A DNA stretch of 64,000 nt from Ramlibacter sp. (GTDB lineage: Bacteria; Pseudomonadota; Gammaproteobacteria; Burkholderiales; Burkholderiaceae_C), in assembly GCA_013815685.1 (NCBI GenBank), contig JACDFR010000012.1, positions 1 through 64,000 of the forward strand, given 5' to 3'. Under the pieces are notes generated by a model. The model was given only the letters and a program-made list of their open reading frames with translations, was not told the origin of the DNA and did no database searches. Positions 62,087-64,000 of the stretch are shown here, piece after piece. Within the stretch, counting starts at the first letter, position 1. The number at the start of each line of letters is the position of its first letter. Both the position numbers and the translations under genes were made by a program.

Positions 62087-62281
62087 ATGACGCAGAGCGA
62101 ATTGCCCGGCAACACGCCGCAAGCCTCCATGGAGCCGCAAAATCCGGCGGACGCCGTCCAAACCAGGCCGCTGGCCAGTGTCGAGTTGCTGCGTGGCGCC
62201 AAATCGGTGGAGATCAGCCACAACGGCGCTATCTACCGGCTCCAGGCGACCCGGCTGGGCAAACTCATCCTGACGAAGTGA
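62087..62281 (+). CDS. hemP: Hemin uptake protein HemP
   Basis: This 64-residue protein has a conserved C-terminal half (VELLRGAKSVEISHNGAIYRLQATRLGKLILTK) that is the HemP pattern. In Burkholderia a HemP/HmuP protein is needed for haem-receptor expression. It ends the Fur-controlled operon, which suggests links to haem as well as siderophore uptake. Confidence 0.9.
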   Translation: MTQSELPGNTPQASMEPQNPADAVQTRPLASVELLRGAKSVEISHNGAIYRLQATRLGKLILTK

Positions 62282-62302
62282 GTCTGCTGCCAAGCGGCCA
62301 GG

Positions 62303-62713
62303 TTAGGACAGACCCAGCGCCGCGATGCCGGCACGTGCGATCTGCGCGTCTTCGGTGGACTTCACGCCGCTCACGCCGACCGCCCCCAGGCACTGGCCGC
62401 CTTTCAAGATAGGCACGCCGCCCTCCAGCAGGCCCTTCAGCCCGGGGGCGCTCAGGAACGACACGCGGCCGCCGTTGATCATCTCCTCGTAGACCTTGCT
62501 TTCTCGCCGGCCCAGCGCGGCCGTATTGGCCTTGGCGGGCGCGATGTGGGCAGAAATCGGCGCGGCGCCATCCAGGCGCTGCAGCCAGAGTAGATGGCCG
62601 CCGTCGTCGACAATGGCGATGGAGACAGCCCACTGGTTCTTCAGGGCTTCGGCTTCGGCGGCGGCCGCCACGGCCTTGATATCGGCGAGTTCAAGGGCAT
62701 GTCTGCTTTTCAT
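62303..62713 (-). CDS. GlcG/HbpS-like protein (DUF336)
   Basis: This 136-residue protein fits the GlcG/HbpS family: ALKNQWAVSIAIVDDGGHLLWLQRLDGA, AHIAPAKANTAALGRR and GGVPILKGGQCLGAVGVSG. HbpS binds haem and iron in Streptomyces, while many bacterial copies have no known role. I chose ATG at 62713 behind AGGAA; an upstream frame is non-coding. It is convergent with hemP, 21 bases apart, and adjacent to the iron regulon. Confidence 0.85.
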   Translation of the reverse strand: MKSRHALELADIKAVAAAAEAEALKNQWAVSIAIVDDGGHLLWLQRLDGAAPISAHIAPAKANTAALGRRESKVYEEMINGGRVSFLSAPGLKGLLEGGVPILKGGQCLGAVGVSGVKSTEDAQIARAGIAALGLS

Positions 62714-62851
62714 GGTCGTCGGTTCCTGGGGACAGGCCAAGAGCATAACCCGGCCCTCGGGGCCCAAAAAACAGCCCCTCTGGCGCCTGAACCTTGAACC
62801 AACCTAGAATGCGCCCATCTAACAGCCGTCAGGCTTCAAGGAGAGTTGGAT

Positions 62852-63541
62852 ATGAATGAGCAAGTTCGCACCGCAGATTACGGCTACGCCTTGCCCGAAG
62901 CGCAGCGCAACCGGGTGCTTCGCAACACCTACTGGCTGCTGGCCCTCAGTTTGCTGCCCACCGTCCTGGGTGCCTGGATAGGCGTGGCCACGGGCATGAC
63001 GAGAGTCCTCTCGGGCGGCCTGGGCCTCATCGTATTCCTCGGCGGCGCTTTCGCGTTCCTGTTCGCCATCGAGAAGACCAAGAACTCGGCGGCCGGCGTC
63101 CCGGTCCTGCTCGCGTTCACGTTCTTCATGGGCCTCATGCTCTCGCGGCTTATCGCCATGGTGCTGGGCTTCAAGAATGGTCCGAGCCTCATCATGACCG
63201 CTTTTGGCGGCACGGCGGGCGTCTTCTTCGTGATGGCCAGTCTGGCCAGCGTGATCAAGCGCGACCTCTCGGGTATGGGCAAGTTCCTGTTCGTGGGCGC
63301 CCTGGCCATCATGATCGGCGGCATCATCAACGTGTTCGTAGGCTCCACGGTGGGCATGATGGTGATCAGCGTGATGGCGATAGGCATCTTCAGCGCCTAC
63401 ATGCTGTATGACCTCAAGCAGATCATCGACGGCGGCGAAACCAACTACATCAGCGCCACCCTGGCCCTGTACCTGGACATCTTCAACGTTTTCCAGAGCC
63501 TGCTGGCACTGCTGGGTCTTGCGGGCGGCGAGAGAGAGTAA
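62852..63541 (+). CDS. Bax inhibitor-1/YccA family membrane protein
   Basis: This 229-residue protein has seven hydrophobic helices. Family features are NRVLRNTYWLLALSLLPT at the start and FSAYMLYDLKQIIDGGETNYISATLALYLDIFNVFQSLL at the end, with the conserved Asp residues of the BI-1 fold. E. coli YccA modulates FtsH proteolysis; other members act as calcium leak channels. ATG 62852 has a GGAG site eight bases upstream. Confidence 0.93.
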   Translation: MNEQVRTADYGYALPEAQRNRVLRNTYWLLALSLLPTVLGAWIGVATGMTRVLSGGLGLIVFLGGAFAFLFAIEKTKNSAAGVPVLLAFTFFMGLMLSRLIAMVLGFKNGPSLIMTAFGGTAGVFFVMASLASVIKRDLSGMGKFLFVGALAIMIGGIINVFVGSTVGMMVISVMAIGIFSAYMLYDLKQIIDGGETNYISATLALYLDIFNVFQSLLALLGLAGGERE

Positions 63542-63562
63542 CCGCTACGCTCAAGTAACAGC

Positions 63563-63581
63563 AAGGGGCCGATGGCCCCTT
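63563..63581. terminator. Bidirectional hairpin terminator between the Bax1-I gene and rlmD
   Basis: AAGGGGCC and GGCCCCTT form an 8-bp stem with a three-base loop in the gap between two convergent genes. A short T-rich run follows on the plus strand, so it can serve the Bax1-I gene; the other direction is less certain. Confidence 0.6.
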
Positions 63582-63587
63582 TCCTAT

Positions 63588-64000
63588 TTAGGCTTTATCA
63601 AACACTGCCATGCTTTCCACATGCGCCGTGTGCGGGAACATATTGACGACGCCCGCGGCGGCGCAGCGATAGCCCGCCTGGTGCACCAGCAGGCCGGCGT
63701 CGCGAGCCAGCGTCGCTGGATTGCAGCTCACATAGACGATGCGCTGAGGCGGCGTCCAGCCCTGCCGCAGCTCGGGTTGCTGGTGCAGGTCCGCCAGTGC
63801 CTTGGCCAATGCGAAGGCGCCTTCACGCGGGGGGTCCACCAGCCACCGCTGCGCCACCCCGTCGGCGACCAGCTGCTGCGGCGTCATCTCGAACAGATTG
63901 CGGGCCGCGAACCGGGCGGTTCCCAGCGGCGGGCCCGTCCGTACCATCGACTTGTTGCGCTCGTAGTTCTCCCGGGAACGGGCCACCAGGGCTTCGCTCC
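63588..64000 (-). CDS. rlmD: 23S rRNA (uracil-1939-C5)-methyltransferase RlmD, C-terminal part
   Basis: The gene enters from the right edge and only its last 137 codons or so are present. It shows VDPPREGAF, the catalytic cysteine in [19 protein letters not shown], and [16 protein letters not shown] at the end, which are the class I RNA m5U methyltransferase motifs. The ending fits RlmD better than TrmA. The N-terminal TRAM and iron-sulfur regions are outside the window. Confidence 0.87.
   Translation of the reverse strand, partial: SEALVARSRENYERNKSMVRTGPPLGTARFAARNLFEMTPQQLVADGVAQRWLVDPPREGAFALAKALADLHQQPELRQGWTPPQRIVYVSCNPATLARDAGLLVHQAGYRCAAAGVVNMFPHTAHVESMAVFDKA

Overview
The window is high-GC DNA from a betaproteobacterium, most likely a Comamonadaceae member of the Burkholderiales. 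This rests on the housekeeping gene blocks (moaE-moaD-moeA-mobB-thrC-hom-alaA; rpsF-priB-rpsR-rplI-dnaB; ppsA/ppsR; tonB-exbB-exbD-hemP), on codon use, on the DUF4212 and solute-symporter pair, and on a CCCCCTCGGGGGG-type palindromic repeat that I associate with this family from memory.

Layout. 1-9942 is core metabolism: the N-terminus of an RND adaptor, molybdenum cofactor genes, threonine and homoserine synthesis, an alanine transaminase, an Mth938-like protein, a Bcp peroxiredoxin, a candidate small RNA and a PIN-PhoH ATPase. 9964-45457 is a roughly 35-kb, entirely minus-strand biosynthetic block, described below. 45597-48664 is the dnaB and ribosomal-protein S6/S18/L9 region. 48799-53562 holds a hypothetical gene, an MHS-family transporter and a VC_2705-type symporter that is interrupted by an in-frame stop. 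53624-57022 is PEP synthase with its divergent regulator PpsR. 57229-62281 is an iron-uptake regulon (TonB receptor, PiuC, TonB-ExbB-ExbD, HemP) with two Fur-like palindromes. The right edge carries a GlcG-like protein, a Bax1-I protein and the C-terminus of RlmD.

The biosynthetic block has two halves separated by a lone DUF3014 gene. The right half (24854-45457, transcribed first) encodes a fatty acyl-AMP ligase, a free ACP, a hotdog thioesterase, a KS-AT-KR-ACP-KS polyketide synthase whose second AT is vestigial, an ACP-aminotransferase-condensation protein, a ferric-reductase-like membrane protein, a haem-oxygenase-like iron oxidase, an AMP ligase, an MFS exporter, an ACP/acyl ligase/desaturase triad and a type II thioesterase. 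The logic predicts a fatty acid extended twice, carrying a hydroxyl from module 1 and a beta-amino group from module 2. A terminal condensation domain without an adenylation partner would then join it to a free amine. The left half (9964-23534) encodes an SDR, PEP mutase, phosphonopyruvate decarboxylase, three PLP aminotransferases including a 2-aminoethylphosphonate transaminase, two oxygenases, a methyltransferase with a Trm112-like partner, a FemAB/GNAT-type transferase, two ATP-grasp ligases and an exporter. That is the toolkit of a phosphonopeptide pathway.

I infer, without proof, that the two halves cooperate to make a lipidated phosphonate, for example a beta-amino fatty acyl amide of an aminophosphonate. 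They could instead be two adjacent independent clusters. I do not recognise this combination as a described pathway. No CRISPR array, tRNA, rRNA, insertion sequence or integrase was seen.
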